From: Paenibacillus spongiae
GTDB taxonomy: Bacteria > Bacillota > Bacilli > Paenibacillales > Paenibacillaceae
Assembly (NCBI RefSeq): GCF_024734895.1
Contig: NZ_CP091430.1
Location: 5,784,501 to 5,848,500 of the forward strand
Direction of reading: 5' to 3'
DNA: 64,000 nt
Shown here: positions 26,000 to 34,581 of the stretch, piece by piece
How the letters are laid out: every line of letters starts with the position of its first letter
How positions within the stretch are numbered: the stretch's first letter is position 1
Position numbers and translations under genes: made by a program
Notes under the pieces: generated by a model
What the model saw: the letters and a program-made list of their open reading frames with translations, nothing else
The model's database searches: none
What the model was told of the DNA's origin: nothing

Positions 26000-26938
26000 T
26001 TACTTCGCTTTGACCGTTATCGTCCCTCTCATCCCGGGATGCGGAGTACAATAATAGCCAAACTCGCCCTTTTGTTCGAAAAGAATCGTCTTCTCTTCGC
26101 CCTTCCCGAATAAGTCCGTATCGAATGAATCGTCGTCTGCGGTCGCCGTATGACTGACGGCATCTTTGTTCACGAACGTGACGCTGTCGCCGGCCTCAAT
26201 CTCCAGCTTCGCCGGCGAAAAGGCGAAATCCACGATTTCGACGACATGCGTCTTCGCAGCCTTCCGGTCGTCTGCCTTCTCGGATGCGGTACCGGATTTG
26301 CTGACGGAGTTGTTCGGCTCAGCGGGCTTCGGCGCAGTGCTTTTATTACCAGCGCTTTCGGTTTTGCTCGGCGCGGGCGCGGGAACCGTATCTTTCTTGC
26401 CGGCGCCTCCTGTTTTGCTTGGTGCGGGAGCAGTCCCCTTATCACCGGAGCTGCCTGCCTTGCTAGATGTAGTAGCGGACGATTCGGAGACGTTCTTGGA
26501 CCCGCTATCGCCCTCGCTTCCGCCTGTTTGTCCCGAAGCACCCGGCTTCGAATCCGATTTTACGGCGCCGTTGTCTTTCGTGGCCGCTTCGCCATCCTGC
26601 GGCTTGGCAGAATTGTTGTTGTTCTTACCGCCCGCGGCGCTATTCGCCTCTCCCTGATGGCCTGAGGAAACCGGATGCTGTGCATCCGCGTTCTCCCCTT
26701 TATCAGCAGAATCCGCATGATCGTTCTCTGCCGATGCCGATTCCTTGGTCTCCTCGCCGCTTGTGCTCTGCTCCTGGTTTGCCGGGTCGGAAGGCGGCGC
26801 TTCGGAAGTTTGTTCATGACCTGCCGCTTGATGGTCGTTACCCGCAGCGGGTGAACCGGCATTCCCATTACCGCAGGCGGTAATCAGGAACAGCACGCCC
26901 AGAACCGCGGCCCAATACGCAATGGCTCGAAGCTTCAC
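26000..26938 (-). CDS. Cupredoxin lipoprotein with long low-complexity linker
   Basis: A lipoprotein signal (LFLITAC, Cys22) is followed by about 190 residues rich in Ser, Ala, Gly, Lys and Asp, then a plastocyanin-like domain of about 90 residues. Type-1 copper ligands are visible: His in VSHTATADD and the cluster Cys-x2-His-x2-Met in YYCTPHPGM. The linker would let the copper domain reach through the cell wall. It follows another cupredoxin gene by 12 bases, so the two are probably one operon. Likely role is electron transfer or copper handling outside the membrane. Confidence 0.9.
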   Translation of the reverse strand: MKLRAIAYWAAVLGVLFLITACGNGNAGSPAAGNDHQAAGHEQTSEAPPSDPANQEQSTSGEETKESASAENDHADSADKGENADAQHPVSSGHQGEANSAAGGKNNNNSAKPQDGEAATKDNGAVKSDSKPGASGQTGGSEGDSGSKNVSESSATTSSKAGSSGDKGTAPAPSKTGGAGKKDTVPAPAPSKTESAGNKSTAPKPAEPNNSVSKSGTASEKADDRKAAKTHVVEIVDFAFSPAKLEIEAGDSVTFVNKDAVSHTATADDDSFDTDLFGKGEEKTILFEQKGEFGYYCTPHPGMRGTITVKAK

Positions 26939-26950
26939 CTGACATCACGC

Positions 26951-28546
26951 TCACTTCACGATAATTTGGCCGGTCATGAAGCTTTTGTGAGGCTCGCAGT
27001 AATAATCATAGGTGCCTGCCTTATCGATCTTGATGGTGAAGGACTCTCCCTTGGCTAGCAGAGGGGTGGCGAAAGCTCCATCCGCTGCGACCGCATTGTG
27101 CTTCATATCGTCATAGTTCGTGAAGATGATCTCGGAACCGGCCTCGACGGTCAACGGTTCTGTACCGAACGAAAATTCCTTGATATCGATCCGATAAGTT
27201 TTGACCGCTTGCGCAGCTGTTGTGCCCGTGAACTTAGCCGGGTCGATGACGAACCAGACTTTATTGACATTCTGACCCGTTACATCGCCGTGCGCTTTGT
27301 CCTTGACAAAATAATAGAGCGGATAGCCTTTATACGTCGCCTGGACACTGCCGTCTTCACGGGTGATGCGGCCGAAATCGTCCTTTTTCATCGTCGACGG
27401 GACGCTGCCGCCAGATTGAGCGTAGACCGGCCAGTTCGCGATGCATTCGCCTTTGCATGCGCTATTCTGCGGCGTATCTTTATCGAAATAGTATAACGTC
27501 CTTCCTTGGTCGTCCGTCAAGTAATTCCCGAGCGTGCCGTTCGTCCCGAGCATGACGGAATAATCGGATTTGGCAACGAACCACACGCCGTTAACCGCTT
27601 CGCCGAGCACATCTCCGGCCGCCTTGTCTTTGACGAAATAATAGAGCGGCCATCCTTTATACATCCACTGCTTCGTTCCGTCCGTACGGGTCAGTATGGT
27701 AAAATCGGCCGCATTCAACTGTGCCGGAATTTGCAGCTGCTCCGAGGCAAACAGCGGCCAGTTCTTGACGCACTCCCCTTGACAAGCGTTAACGTCCTGC
27801 GCATCCTTCGTGAAGAAATAGAGCGTACGGCCTTTGCCATCGGTAAAATAAGTGCCCAGCTTGGCGTCCGTACGAAGGCCGATCCGTTCGCCCTGAGGCA
27901 TCTCCGCCGAGCCTGGGATGACGCCGCTTTGCTGCAGCATCGCGAATAACGTGTGACCGTGAGCGGTTTCTACCGACAGCGCCTCGATCATCGCTGTTGC
28001 GATGTGGGCATTCGTCAGAACGGAAACGCCGGCGACTTGACCGAGACCTTTGCCGGCAGCGTATTTCTCCGTATCTGCAAAAGTAAAGTCCGTACCTGAC
28101 TTATAGCCGGCCGCTTCAAGCAGCACCTTGTAGAACTGCTGGGCGCTAATGTCCGACAGCGGATCGAAGCGGTTGCTCCCCGTTCCGGACCATCCGTATT
28201 GCGGATTTTTTTTCAAATAAGCCAGAACGGCCTGATTGCTCTTGCCCACGAGCTTCGCGTCGGCGAAATTGGCCGTTCCTTCGTAAGCGATCGCTTCCTC
28301 CAGTTTGCCTTGAAGACGTAGCGATAGGAGCGCGGCATTCATCCGGGTCGATTTCTTCTCCAAGTATGCCGCCGTAACGCCATCGCCTTCGCCAATCATG
28401 AGGCCCAGCTCCTCCGCCGTCTGTGCATCCGATTGCACGGGCTGCCCGCTCGCTTGCTCCTCCGCGAACACACCGGCCGCCGGCATCAGCAGTGAAGCGC
28501 ATAATACAATTCCCACCAATAAACTCGTAAACCTTCTCATCAGCAT
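26951..28546 (-). CDS. Secreted multidomain protein: S-layer-like region, two lipoprotein_15 repeats, C-terminal cupredoxin
   Basis: A signal peptide (residues 1-28, ending VFAEE) precedes a region of about 170 residues resembling S-layer-homology-like domains (LGLMIGEGDG, FDPLSDISAQQFYKVLLEA). Two COG4315/PF03640-type repeats follow, each with YFTDGKGRTLYFF or YLTDDQGRTLYYF, a Cys pair (ACQGECVKNWP, ACKGECIANWP) and a GWPLYYF/GYPLYYF strand. The C terminus is a cupredoxin domain (MKHNAVAADG; YYCEPHKSFM, where the Met ligand is one residue displaced compared with HxxM). Function is not established; a surface redox or copper role is inferred from the domains. Confidence 0.87.
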   Translation of the reverse strand: MLMRRFTSLLVGIVLCASLLMPAAGVFAEEQASGQPVQSDAQTAEELGLMIGEGDGVTAAYLEKKSTRMNAALLSLRLQGKLEEAIAYEGTANFADAKLVGKSNQAVLAYLKKNPQYGWSGTGSNRFDPLSDISAQQFYKVLLEAAGYKSGTDFTFADTEKYAAGKGLGQVAGVSVLTNAHIATAMIEALSVETAHGHTLFAMLQQSGVIPGSAEMPQGERIGLRTDAKLGTYFTDGKGRTLYFFTKDAQDVNACQGECVKNWPLFASEQLQIPAQLNAADFTILTRTDGTKQWMYKGWPLYYFVKDKAAGDVLGEAVNGVWFVAKSDYSVMLGTNGTLGNYLTDDQGRTLYYFDKDTPQNSACKGECIANWPVYAQSGGSVPSTMKKDDFGRITREDGSVQATYKGYPLYYFVKDKAHGDVTGQNVNKVWFVIDPAKFTGTTAAQAVKTYRIDIKEFSFGTEPLTVEAGSEIIFTNYDDMKHNAVAADGAFATPLLAKGESFTIKIDKAGTYDYYCEPHKSFMTGQIIVK

Positions 28547-29246
28547 TTACCTCCCTAATAATAGCTATTCAATATGAGGTAACGCTGCGCTTCGGTAATC
28601 GGTTTGACGGAAGATCATTATTTTTTTAAAAAATAATGAAGTGCAATTTCAAGCTTAGCGGATTACGGTCCGTCAGTCCGTCTTGCATCTTGAATGAATC
28701 AACCTGTCCGCATAAATAAAGCGGCGCAACCTTTATCAAGATTACACCGCTGATACTATGATTTACTATCCAGCCGTTCCTTCTATTTGGAGTGCCTTTA
28801 AGGGGATTAGGGAAACAACGGCTATAATATATACCTGCTACCCTTGCATGTTATTTACTAGTGCAATCTATGGCATGCTACTTTCCAATAGTGCGATCTA
28901 TGAAGATGTGCAGAAAGTGTTGTACAATGTGCAACATTTCTCTCATTCTGCAGACCTGTCGACCGCATTGTTGTACTTACTGCAACAATACGGCCATGAA
29001 ATCATGGATAAGCCGTTTTACGGGGAGAATTATTGCAGTATATACAACAATAATCGAAAAATCTTCATTTTGCCCGTCCAATGTTGTATAACATACAAAA
29101 TTAAAGGTTGATGACACCTGAACGAATCCTTAGAAACGATTCAAGACGCTTCCCATGACTGAACTTGTCATTGCCGCATGTAGTTGACCACCGTCATGCG
29201 ACTCCACTCCGCGCGCGGGGTGCTGCGCGCTGCGAATGGAATCGCC
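28547..29246. other. Gene-free AT-rich region with clustered inverted-repeat sites
   Basis: About 700 bases hold no frame that I can support. The composition is visibly more AT-rich than the neighbours. It contains a near-perfect AT inverted repeat at 28616-28638, two copies of a 14-mer TAGTGCRATCTATG (28859-28872 and 28889-28902), a TATAAT-like sequence near 28822, and four copies of a 19-bp inverted repeat (28918-29100). A 117-codon frame at 28758-29111 lacks a ribosome-binding site and family likeness. Confidence 0.6.
28918..29100. repeat. Four copies of the 19-bp inverted repeat TGTTGTA-N5-TRCAACA
   Basis: Copies lie at 28918-28936 (TGTTGTA-CAATG-TGCAACA), 28969-28987 (TGTTGTA-CTTAC-TGCAACA), 29031-29049 in reverse orientation (TGTTGTA-TATAC-TGCAATA) and 29082-29100 (TGTTGTA-TAACA-TACAAAA). 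Start-to-start distances are 51, 62 and 51 bases, close to whole helical turns. The pattern looks like a multi-site binding region for a dimeric protein. Confidence 0.75.
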
Positions 29247-30185
29247 TTACTTCTGCCACCTCTGAAGATCGCCATCGCCATAACGGCTCACCAGAAGCTC
29301 GTCCAGCAGTTCCCGCATTGTCTCGGGATCCATTCGCTGCACTAAATAACTATGCCCTTTATCCGCTGTATCGTGCCAGATGGTTTCGCCGTCCGCAGCA
29401 ACTTGAACAGAACCGCCCGTAACCGCCTCCCAATAGTCGCGGAGACCGCGCACACCGTATAGGACTGCGGTCAAATCCCAGCTGTTCCGGCTGCCCGGCT
29501 CGCCCAGATAACGTTCATAAGCATCGCGCACCGGACTGTCAGCCGGAGCATGCGTAAACAACGGTCCGCCGGTCAGGATGTCGCGCCCGATTTCGAAGCC
29601 GCTAAACATAATGGATGTCGGCCAGTGTTCCGCCACAAACTGCGCAGAAGCCGGGCACATCTCGAAGTTCCACTCTTTGCCGGAAGGGAACGCGCCGCCC
29701 ATGACGACGAGACGCTCCACTTTGCGTCCGACCAATTCGATGCCGTCGAGGCTGGAATGCCGATCAGGTCCGGACTGCAGCAGATGGAGCAAATTCCGCA
29801 GCGGACCGATAGCGATCATAACGACGCTGTGATCCGCTTCCTGGGCTAGCAGCTCGCGAAACAGATCCGCCGCATCAGGCGCGTCCATTCCGCCTTCGAA
29901 CCGGTTCGGATAGTTCTCGGCAAGATGCCGGTTATATTTGCGGTAGATGTCTTCATCCAGGAATCCTGTTTCCTTCAATGTACCGACCGGGATATCCGGA
30001 CGGCCATGGTACCGGTTAATGGCATCAATGCAGCCCGCTCCCCAAGGGCTGGACGTGCAGTGGGTCACGCCGACAATCTCCGCTTCCCCCCGATCCGCCA
30101 GGGCATGAAGGATGGACAGCGCCGCAGCGTCGTCGCAATCCGGTCCGATATCGGTATCCAGGATTACTTTCACAGGTTTTATCAT
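29247..30185 (-). CDS. Inosine-uridine-type nucleoside hydrolase family protein
   Basis: The N-terminal motif KVILDTDIGPDCDDA is the calcium- and ribose-binding Asp cluster of IunH-type nucleoside hydrolases. Other family stretches are VMIAIGPLRNL, LVVMGGAF and WNFEMCPASAQFV, where the usual NxExNxxxDP pattern is altered. The enzyme would split an N-ribosyl or similar bond; altered substrate residues make the actual substrate uncertain. ATG at 30185 follows GGGAGG by 9 bases. A polysaccharide deacetylase gene lies 100 bases upstream on the same strand. Confidence 0.9.
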   Translation of the reverse strand: MIKPVKVILDTDIGPDCDDAAALSILHALADRGEAEIVGVTHCTSSPWGAGCIDAINRYHGRPDIPVGTLKETGFLDEDIYRKYNRHLAENYPNRFEGGMDAPDAADLFRELLAQEADHSVVMIAIGPLRNLLHLLQSGPDRHSSLDGIELVGRKVERLVVMGGAFPSGKEWNFEMCPASAQFVAEHWPTSIMFSGFEIGRDILTGGPLFTHAPADSPVRDAYERYLGEPGSRNSWDLTAVLYGVRGLRDYWEAVTGGSVQVAADGETIWHDTADKGHSYLVQRMDPETMRELLDELLVSRYGDGDLQRWQK

Positions 30186-30286
30186 CCGGTTAATCCTCCC
30201 ATACATGTCGATTTATCCAGAACTCTTTATGAGGCGAGGAATCGTCAATAAGATGAATTCCGGTTTGACTCCAGCTTTTCTGAAAG

Positions 30287-31141
30287 TCACGCTTCAACAG
30301 TCCATTCAACCGTTGCCCCGCCTTTTACGACAATCATCTCACCAGCCGCTTCTAAATAAATGTCGAGTGCGGATGGATTATATACCACTGTCCCTAGTTC
30401 CGTGTAACGAAGCTCATTGGCAGCTTTCACATAGTCGTAGATTTCGATATTGGTCGCATACCACACTTCCGGCTTACGGCTAATTTCGGCGCAGAACGCC
30501 TCGATCTTCTCCCAAGCGTTGTCATACATATCGAACTCGAAGCTATGCCCCCATACGTAATAAAGCATGACCTCCCGGTTCTCAGGGTCAAGAAACTTCT
30601 TCGTCAGGGCAGGCCGGTCCGGGTCATTATCATGGCATGTCGGGTGCCAGGTTAAGAATTGCTCAGGCAAGTGAAAGGCTCTGTGATTAACGACAGTACG
30701 TGAGTAAGCCACTCCGGTGCCGCTTAGCGCTTCGACGACATGGTTGCTGAAACTTCCGCCCGGATAGGCCATCCCGCGTACCGGATAGCCTGCTAGCGCC
30801 TCCAATGCTTTCTTATCCTCAAGCACCTCGTGCAAGATGGCTTCATCCGGCACTTTCGTAAGATCCGGATGCGTGACGGTATGTATGGCAATCTCATGAC
30901 GGCTGAACAGCGTCTTGACCTCAGCCGATTCGATATGCGAATGATCGACGTTAATGTCGCCAATCTGCAGCCGGTCCTGATTGCCGAAGGCACCGGAGTT
31001 CAGGTTGAACGTCGCTTTCAACTGATATTTATTCAGCATTTCAACAAATCTGCGGTCCTGTACGGTTCCATCATCATAGCTCATTGTAAACGCTCTCGTT
31101 TTTCCGCCTGGGAAAAGCAATCTTGCATGTTGCGGTCGCAT
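30287..31141 (-). CDS. Polysaccharide deacetylase (NodB homology) family protein
   Basis: NodB-type motifs are present: TMSYDDG (catalytic Asp and metal Asp), IHTVTHPDL (metal histidines) and AYPGG. Unlike wall-active PgdA enzymes there is no signal peptide or membrane anchor, so it is probably cytoplasmic and acts on a small carbohydrate or amide. Length is 284 residues. It lies 71 bases downstream of the amidoligase gene on the same strand and may be cotranscribed with it. Confidence 0.9.
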   Translation of the reverse strand: MRPQHARLLFPGGKTRAFTMSYDDGTVQDRRFVEMLNKYQLKATFNLNSGAFGNQDRLQIGDINVDHSHIESAEVKTLFSRHEIAIHTVTHPDLTKVPDEAILHEVLEDKKALEALAGYPVRGMAYPGGSFSNHVVEALSGTGVAYSRTVVNHRAFHLPEQFLTWHPTCHDNDPDRPALTKKFLDPENREVMLYYVWGHSFEFDMYDNAWEKIEAFCAEISRKPEVWYATNIEIYDYVKAANELRYTELGTVVYNPSALDIYLEAAGEMIVVKGGATVEWTVEA

Positions 31142-31212
31142 ACGTTATCTCCTTTAAGAACCCTTCCGCCGATAGCGGCAGAAGGGTCCATGCTTTAATA
31201 TATGCAATCATA

Positions 31213-32118
31213 TTACTGGATTTGACGAACAAGCTTCCAATCCGCTGCAGGAGGCTGAAAAACATATTTGAACAGCTTCCCGTCCGGGTCTTCGACGGCA
31301 ATCAATATGCCCTCCGATACCGGAAGCACATGATGAATCTCGCCGCCCTGTACAAGTTCGGCCGCAAGAGGCGCAAATGCCGGAATGATGGCTTCCTCAA
31401 GCCAAATTCGTTCTTGAAACCAGCGCGGAATTGGAGTAGGCACCGGATATCCCTTCACGGGGGCTCCGAGGTCCTTCGCCAGGCCGAGCGGGTCGCTGGA
31501 CAGATTGCGGTTCGCCCCGACTGCGGCAACAAAACGCAAATAAAGCTCGACCGTGTTGATCACTTCATCATCGTCCAGGGAACCATTCGCATAACGAAAC
31601 TCGACCGTGCCGATATCGTACCAAGCTGCCAGATTGATCCCGCACCGGTGAGACTGGGGACGCCCATGATAGCGAAGCGCTTCCGGGCCGGGATTTAATC
31701 GATAGTTCCTTCTCATCTCTTGGGTCACCGGAGGACAAAATATACGCCGGTGCGCGCTGGTCTGCATGAGCGCTTGAATGGCGTCCTGATACTGCAAGGC
31801 AGCATCTACCAGCGGAAGCACGATATCTTCCCCCCATGGCTCCATGCCGACGTGGACATGGACTCCGCAGCTCCAATTGGCCGATGTCCCTTGTTCCCTC
31901 AGCCGGGCAAGCATAGCGCGGATCTGTGCCCTGTCTCCCCACAGAATCGGAGGCGGCTTTAGCTCGCTTCCCGACTCTGCTCCCGTCTCGTCAATCTGGC
32001 GTTCATCCAGTGACATAATCCAATCAGGCAGCAATTCCAAGCCCTCCGGTCTGCCGCCGATAAACTCGATTTCCACGCCAAACTTAAGGCGCTGCCAATC
32101 TACTATTTTGGGCCACAT
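31213..32118 (-). CDS. Amidoligase family protein (ATP-dependent carboxylate-amine ligase type)
   Basis: The sequence shows features of the amidoligase branch of the glutamine-synthetase/GCS fold: LKFGVEIEF near residue 11 (metal-binding Glu pair), CGVHVHVG in the middle and a conserved late strand GTVEFRYANGSLD. Amidoligases are predicted to join an amine to a carboxylate with ATP, for example in peptide tags or wall modification. No substrate is known here. ATG at 32118 is chosen for GAGGAG 9 bases upstream; an upstream TTG lacks a site. Next genes on the strand are a NodB-type deacetylase and a nucleoside hydrolase. Confidence 0.8.
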   Translation of the reverse strand: MWPKIVDWQRLKFGVEIEFIGGRPEGLELLPDWIMSLDERQIDETGAESGSELKPPPILWGDRAQIRAMLARLREQGTSANWSCGVHVHVGMEPWGEDIVLPLVDAALQYQDAIQALMQTSAHRRIFCPPVTQEMRRNYRLNPGPEALRYHGRPQSHRCGINLAAWYDIGTVEFRYANGSLDDDEVINTVELYLRFVAAVGANRNLSSDPLGLAKDLGAPVKGYPVPTPIPRWFQERIWLEEAIIPAFAPLAAELVQGGEIHHVLPVSEGILIAVEDPDGKLFKYVFQPPAADWKLVRQIQ

Positions 32119-32480
32119 CGCCTTCATCTCCTCGTTAATGTTTATTGAGTAAGTGTGATTCTTCAAGGAGATGAGGCGGACCTCGGGGTTAGCGGGGGAT
32201 TTTTTTTCTAGGCATCGTTGTTCCTCCTGCGATCTCTTATATGGTAATTATATACAACCGAAATTGAGCTAGCCAGTTCAAATTATGATTGGTCGCTGCT
32301 TCCAATAACCTGCAGCTTATTTCCGATAACACGTCGGACATGTTTCTATATTTCATGCTGGAAGGATGGTCCACTATTACAATTGCAGCACATTGCTGAT
32401 TTGAGTTTCAAAAGGATCGGTTTGCTTTCTTTTCAAATCACGATCAAGATGATTCTTGGCATCTCTGCCAACGATTGTTG
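32119..32480. other. Region between the AraC gene and the amidoligase gene
   Basis: No substantial gene is seen. It includes an 8-codon frame with a strong ribosome-binding site (32189-32215, minus) and, on the minus strand, a TATAAT near 32250 with only a weak -35. The left-facing end of the AraC gene lies at 32481; no clear terminator was found for it. Confidence 0.5.
32189..32215 (-). CDS. Possible 8-codon leader ORF before the amidoligase gene
   Basis: An AGGAGG site 6-7 bases before an ATG opens the peptide MPRKKIPR, then TAA. It lies 71 bases upstream of the amidoligase start. It may be a short leader peptide, or the remnant of a former longer start. There is no proof of translation. 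Confidence 0.3.
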   Translation of the reverse strand: MPRKKIPR

Positions 32481-33404
32481 TTATTCTATCCTCCCATAAG
32501 CATTCCGCGCCGCGGGATTCTGCTTTGATTTACGCAGCTGAATAGGCGCATACCCCGTCCAACGCCTGAACTGACGGCTGAAGCTGCTTGCGCACGAGAA
32601 GCCTAATTGATCGCCTATATCCTCCAGCGAAGCATTCGTGCGAAGAATGAGCTCCTTAGCCTTTTTCATCTTCAGCAGGCTCAAATAATGATGCGGCGGC
32701 ATACCGTAAACCTTCTGGAAGACGAGTCCGCAGCGGTTGCGGTTAATAAAGAGCTGACGGGCAATACTGCCAATCGTGTCGGATGTGAAGACGGCTGCGT
32801 GAAGCCGCTTCTCAATTTCATGTGCCAGTTCAAGCTCTGACGTCGTCGCTGCCTGCTTGCGCAGCTTCGGCTGCGACTTCTCCATCACTCCAAGCAGTTC
32901 TACGATCATACGAATAATGACAGCTTGAATAGACAATTTGCGGGCTGCCGCAGGAAGCCGATCTGACAGGTCAGCCCCCTCCCTCTTAGAATCGTCGAAT
33001 AATTCCGGCCCAGCAGCCAACAAATGCTCGAGTTCTTCCCACAACGGCCCTGCCAGCCTGGATTGTGTCGGGTTAATCAATATATAATCCCTCTGGCTTA
33101 GCTCCTCCCGAATCGTCATATCATCCATATCAAAATGTAAAGTAAAATATGAAAATGGCGCGCTTGGTTCCGTGATGGTACTGTGCAGAACTCCCGAGCC
33201 CAGAAACAGCCAATCACCGGCGGATAGCTTAACCGCTTGACCGTTGATCCATTCTACAGCAGCCCCATCCACGCAATGCAGCAGCTCGAATGAGGCATGA
33301 TGATGCTTGCGGTAGGACCACTCGGCTTCAACGGAGGCATAATGACAGCCGTGAATGAGCAGCGTGCCGCCAAGGTCAGGGATGCTGAGTAAATTTCGAA
33401 TCAT
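32481..33404 (-). CDS. AraC-family regulator, divergent to the second PhyH gene
   Basis: A cupin-like N-terminal domain (HHHASFELLHCVDGAAV, SAGDWLFLGSGVLH) is followed by a C-terminal double HTH (TIGSIARQLFINRNRCGLVF and LEDIGDQLGFSCASSFSRQF). ATG at 33404 has GGAGG 7 bases upstream; an upstream TTG would add six residues. It is divergent to the PhyH gene at 33514 with only 109 bases between, so it probably regulates it. Confidence 0.92.
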   Translation of the reverse strand: MIRNLLSIPDLGGTLLIHGCHYASVEAEWSYRKHHHASFELLHCVDGAAVEWINGQAVKLSAGDWLFLGSGVLHSTITEPSAPFSYFTLHFDMDDMTIREELSQRDYILINPTQSRLAGPLWEELEHLLAAGPELFDDSKREGADLSDRLPAAARKLSIQAVIIRMIVELLGVMEKSQPKLRKQAATTSELELAHEIEKRLHAAVFTSDTIGSIARQLFINRNRCGLVFQKVYGMPPHHYLSLLKMKKAKELILRTNASLEDIGDQLGFSCASSFSRQFRRWTGYAPIQLRKSKQNPAARNAYGRIE

Positions 33405-33513
33405 GGCAAATCCTCCGTGCAAATGGTTAAGTATTGTGTTCTATTCGTCATGTTCACCCCTCTTTCCTTTTGATACTTTGGAATATGAATCACTCATTCT
33501 TAACGAAAGCGGG

Positions 33514-34374
33514 ATGTATATGAACCGTATACTGAGCATTTCCGACGTCAATTTTTATCGTTCCCATCATTATCTGCATGCCAAACAAGTCATACCGCAG
33601 CATTTGCTCGATCTTGGCCGATCAATCATCTCCCGCTGGGTAGACGAGCTAATCAACGAATGGGCGGAGAAGGGTCTGATCGACGACAAGCTCCCGGATC
33701 TCGATTTTCAACACCGGTTAGTTACATTGTGGAATGCCGCCGGCAGGCCTAAGTACATGCGGAGTCCAAGACGAGATATCGTCGGGCCGGATATGTATTC
33801 GTTTCTCGCGAATCCTCGGCTCCTGGATCTGGCAGCTGACCTGCTGGGTACGGATGAATTGTCCGCTCACGGCATCTTCAATTGTCGGCTTAAGCTTCCC
33901 GATCAGAAGTGGACGGATACTCCATGGCATCAGGACGCACAGTATTATCGAGATGCTGAGAATGTGCATGTGGTCTCCATCTGGATTCCGCTGCAGAAGG
34001 TAACGGAGCACAACAGCTGTCTGCAGGTCGGGCCGGATCTCTTCACCGACACATTGCTGAGCGGACACGACGATGAGGAGACGGGTTTTCTCGGTTTAAG
34101 CAAGGAGGACGCGGGAAGATTGAGGCCGATCTCCGTCGAGATGGATCCGGGAGATGCGCTCTGCTTCACACAGCTGCTGCCTCATCGCGCACTCCCGAAT
34201 CGTTCGGATGCCGTTCGCTGGTCCATGGACATTCGTTATGAGGCTACTCCGAATGCAACCCTTTCCGGCAAAGCACAGGGTTTCGTAGCGAGAAGCCCAA
34301 TCGCCCCGGATTCAGTGGAAAAATACCATCAATGGGAACGCAAATGGGGAAACATCCCGCGTGGAAGCTACTAA
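33514..34374 (+). CDS. PhyH-family dioxygenase
   Basis: The Fe(II)/2-oxoglutarate site is visible as His139-x-Asp141 (TPWHQDAQYY), His224 (LLPHRALPNR) and Arg235. With the start at 33514 it has 286 residues, normal for the family; ATG at 33520 is an equal alternative, and the longer frame upstream overlaps the AraC start and has no conserved sequence. The protein is only distantly like the other three PhyH proteins in the window. Substrate unknown. Confidence 0.9.
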   Translation: MYMNRILSISDVNFYRSHHYLHAKQVIPQHLLDLGRSIISRWVDELINEWAEKGLIDDKLPDLDFQHRLVTLWNAAGRPKYMRSPRRDIVGPDMYSFLANPRLLDLAADLLGTDELSAHGIFNCRLKLPDQKWTDTPWHQDAQYYRDAENVHVVSIWIPLQKVTEHNSCLQVGPDLFTDTLLSGHDDEETGFLGLSKEDAGRLRPISVEMDPGDALCFTQLLPHRALPNRSDAVRWSMDIRYEATPNATLSGKAQGFVARSPIAPDSVEKYHQWERKWGNIPRGSY

Positions 34375-34390
34375 CTTGTATTCCGTTCAT

Positions 34391-34420
34391 GACCGGTTAT
34401 AACTTATGACCGGTCTTTTG
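34391..34420 (+). terminator. Terminator after the second PhyH gene
   Basis: The arms GACCGG and CCGGTC with a 13-base loop are followed by TTTT. Confidence 0.55.
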
Positions 34421-34581
34421 ATTTGTTTCAAAGTACGAAGGTTTCATTCGGATGAATAACGCCAAGGGCAGGCCATGATAATAAATTCCCCCTCCACCGC
34501 AACCATTTCCAGCTTTTTAGCGTACTTGATTACAGGCGAATGAAGCTTCGTTAGCCAAATTATCGAACGGAGGGGTCGTTA

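Noticed and set aside
28616..28638. AT-only near-palindrome upstream of the cupredoxin operon
   Set aside because: Noted as a possible UP-like element or hairpin, but runs of A and T form such palindromes easily; no function claimed.
28758..29111. 117-codon plus-strand frame in the AT-rich intergenic region
   Set aside because: No ribosome-binding site or homology; the inverted-repeat cluster explains the region better.
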